This document shows positions 5,963 through 6,922 of a stretch of 6,922 nucleotides of DNA, piece after piece. The notes beneath the pieces are model-generated. The model was given only the letters and a program-made list of their open reading frames with translations. It did not search any database and was not told the origin of the DNA. Origin of the DNA: Pseudomonadota bacterium (GTDB taxonomy: Bacteria > Pseudomonadota > Gammaproteobacteria > Burkholderiales > Thiobacillaceae); the NCBI GenBank assembly GCA_021802595.1, contig JAJZRT010000197.1, forward strand, positions 1 to 6,922, in the 5' to 3' direction. The position numbers and the translations under genes are program-made. Position 1 is the stretch's first letter. Each line of letters begins with the position of its first letter.

Positions 5963-5991
5963 ATTATAGCGGAATCGATCAGGCTTGTGCG
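5963..5991 (-). promoter_or_regulatory. Promoter of tRNA-Thr
   Basis: On the - strand a perfect TATAAT (5968-5963) lies between the gltX stop and the tRNA. It is followed by GCGCGC, a GC-rich discriminator of the kind seen at stringently controlled stable-RNA promoters. The expected start near 5956 gives a leader of about 8 bases before the tRNA at 5948. At 17 bases spacing the -35 would be CGCACA (5991-5986), a poor match of 3 of 6 overlapping the end of gltX. The -10 is convincing, the -35 is weak. Confidence 0.65.
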
Positions 5992-6922
5992 GCCTGCAGC
6001 CCGGCTTTCAGGCGCCCGATCACCTTGTCCTTGCCGATCAGTTCCAGGGTGGCGTCGATCGCCGGGGTCTGCGGCTCGCCGGTCACCAGCACGCGCACTG
6101 GCATCGCCAGTTTCGGCATCTTGAGGCCGTGCGCGGCGAGCGTTTCCTTGAACGCGGCGCTGATGGCGCTGCGCTCCCAGTTCAGCGATTCGAGACGGGC
6201 GGCCAGATTGGCCAGCGCGGGCAGCACCTCGGGGGTGACATGCTGCGCCAGTAGTTCGGGCGTGGGATGCAGGGTGCGGTAGAACAGCGTGGCGGCGTCG
6301 GCCAGTTCCCCGATCGTGGCGGCGCGTTCCTTGACCAGCGCGCACACTGCGGCGAGATCGGGGCCCTCGTCCAGGCTGGCGCCGTTGCGGAGCAGGAAGG
6401 GGCGGGTGAGCCCGGCAAGCCGGGCATCGTCGGCTGCCTTGATGTACTGCTGGTTGATCCAGCGCAGTTTTTCGGTGTTGAACTGTGCGGCCGATGGCGT
6501 GATGTGGTCGAGATCGAACCACTGCACGAACTGCTCGCGGCTGAACAGTTCGGCGTCGCCGTGCGACCAGCCGAGCCGTGCCAGGTAGTTGATCACCGCC
6601 TCCGGCAGATAGCCCTCGTCGGAGTATTGCATCACCGACACCGCACCGTGGCGCTTGGAGAGCTTGGTGCCGTCGTCGCCGAGGATCATCGACAGGTGGG
6701 CGTATTGCGGCACGGTGGCGCCGAGCGCTTTCAGGATGTTGATCTGGCGCGGCGTGTTGTTGACGTGGTCGTCGCCGCGGATGACGTGGCTGATCTGCAT
6801 GTCCCAGTCGTCGACCACCACGCAGAAGTTGTAGGTCGGCGTGCCATCGGCGCGCGCGATGATGAGGTCGTCGAGCTCGGCGTTGGCGAACTCGATCATG
6901 CCCTTGACCAGGTCCTTCCATG
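5979..6922 (-). CDS. gltX: Glutamyl-tRNA synthetase, C-terminal part (5' truncated by window)
   Basis: Class I aminoacyl-tRNA synthetase that charges tRNA-Glu with glutamate in the cytoplasm. About 314 codons are visible; the frame stays open to the window edge ([13 protein letters not shown]), so the ATG at 6899 is internal. Bacterial GltX is about 470 residues, so the N-terminal catalytic part with the HIGH motif lies outside. Visible hallmarks are [52 protein letters not shown] with the KLSKR signature at nt 6665-6651, and [20 protein letters not shown], followed by the helical anticodon-binding domain ending [20 protein letters not shown]. Sequence style matches beta/gammaproteobacterial enzymes. 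No terminator is seen between its TGA (5981-5979) and the tRNA-Thr gene, so gltX transcripts may read into the tRNA and stop at the terminator at 5836-5867. Confidence 0.97.
   Translation of the reverse strand, partial: WKDLVKGMIEFANAELDDLIIARADGTPTYNFCVVVDDWDMQISHVIRGDDHVNNTPRQINILKALGATVPQYAHLSMILGDDGTKLSKRHGAVSVMQYSDEGYLPEAVINYLARLGWSHGDAELFSREQFVQWFDLDHITPSAAQFNTEKLRWINQQYIKAADDARLAGLTRPFLLRNGASLDEGPDLAAVCALVKERAATIGELADAATLFYRTLHPTPELLAQHVTPEVLPALANLAARLESLNWERSAISAAFKETLAAHGLKMPKLAMPVRVLVTGEPQTPAIDATLELIGKDKVIGRLKAGLQAAQA

Overview
The window is visibly GC-rich and densely coded, and reads as chromosomal DNA of a proteobacterium. The C-terminal two thirds of glutamyl-tRNA synthetase resembles beta/gammaproteobacterial GltX, and the mix of a tRNA-Thr(CGT) with encoded CCA, a large PilZ/GGDEF/EAL protein and an ArsP-type permease fits that. 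I favour a betaproteobacterium, but this is inference from remembered family resemblance, not a search.

Left third (2-1663, + strand): three closely spaced genes, probably one operon. They encode a permease of the ArsP/YraQ type cut off at its 5' end by the window edge, a small redox-active disulfide protein (glutaredoxin fold, CxxC) with a cysteine-pair tail, and an OsmC-like protein that keeps only one of the two usual catalytic cysteines. All three carry thiol chemistry, so the group looks like a thiol-dependent export or detoxification cassette. Its substrate (an arsenical, another soft metal or a sulfur compound) cannot be read from the sequence.

Middle (1664-5870): a 221-base gap holds a 9-bp inverted repeat interleaved with a second, terminator-like pairing. 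It is followed by one 1310-residue cytosolic protein that joins an N-terminal PilZ c-di-GMP receptor domain, a long DUF1631-like helical region, a degenerate GGDEF domain (RDDTL in place of GGDEF, no I-site) and a largely intact EAL phosphodiesterase domain. The parts suggest a c-di-GMP sensor/phosphodiesterase. The coding sequence contains a perfect 14-bp hairpin with a 3-nt loop. The gene ends at a strong, A/T-flanked hairpin that can terminate transcription from both sides.

Right end (5873-6922, - strand): the 3' part of gltX runs off the window edge and is followed 30 bases downstream by a tRNA-Thr(CGT) gene. The tRNA has its own TATAAT box and a GC-rich discriminator just after the gltX stop codon. 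It converges on the PilZ-GGDEF-EAL gene and shares its terminator. No mobile element, integrase or CRISPR array was seen.
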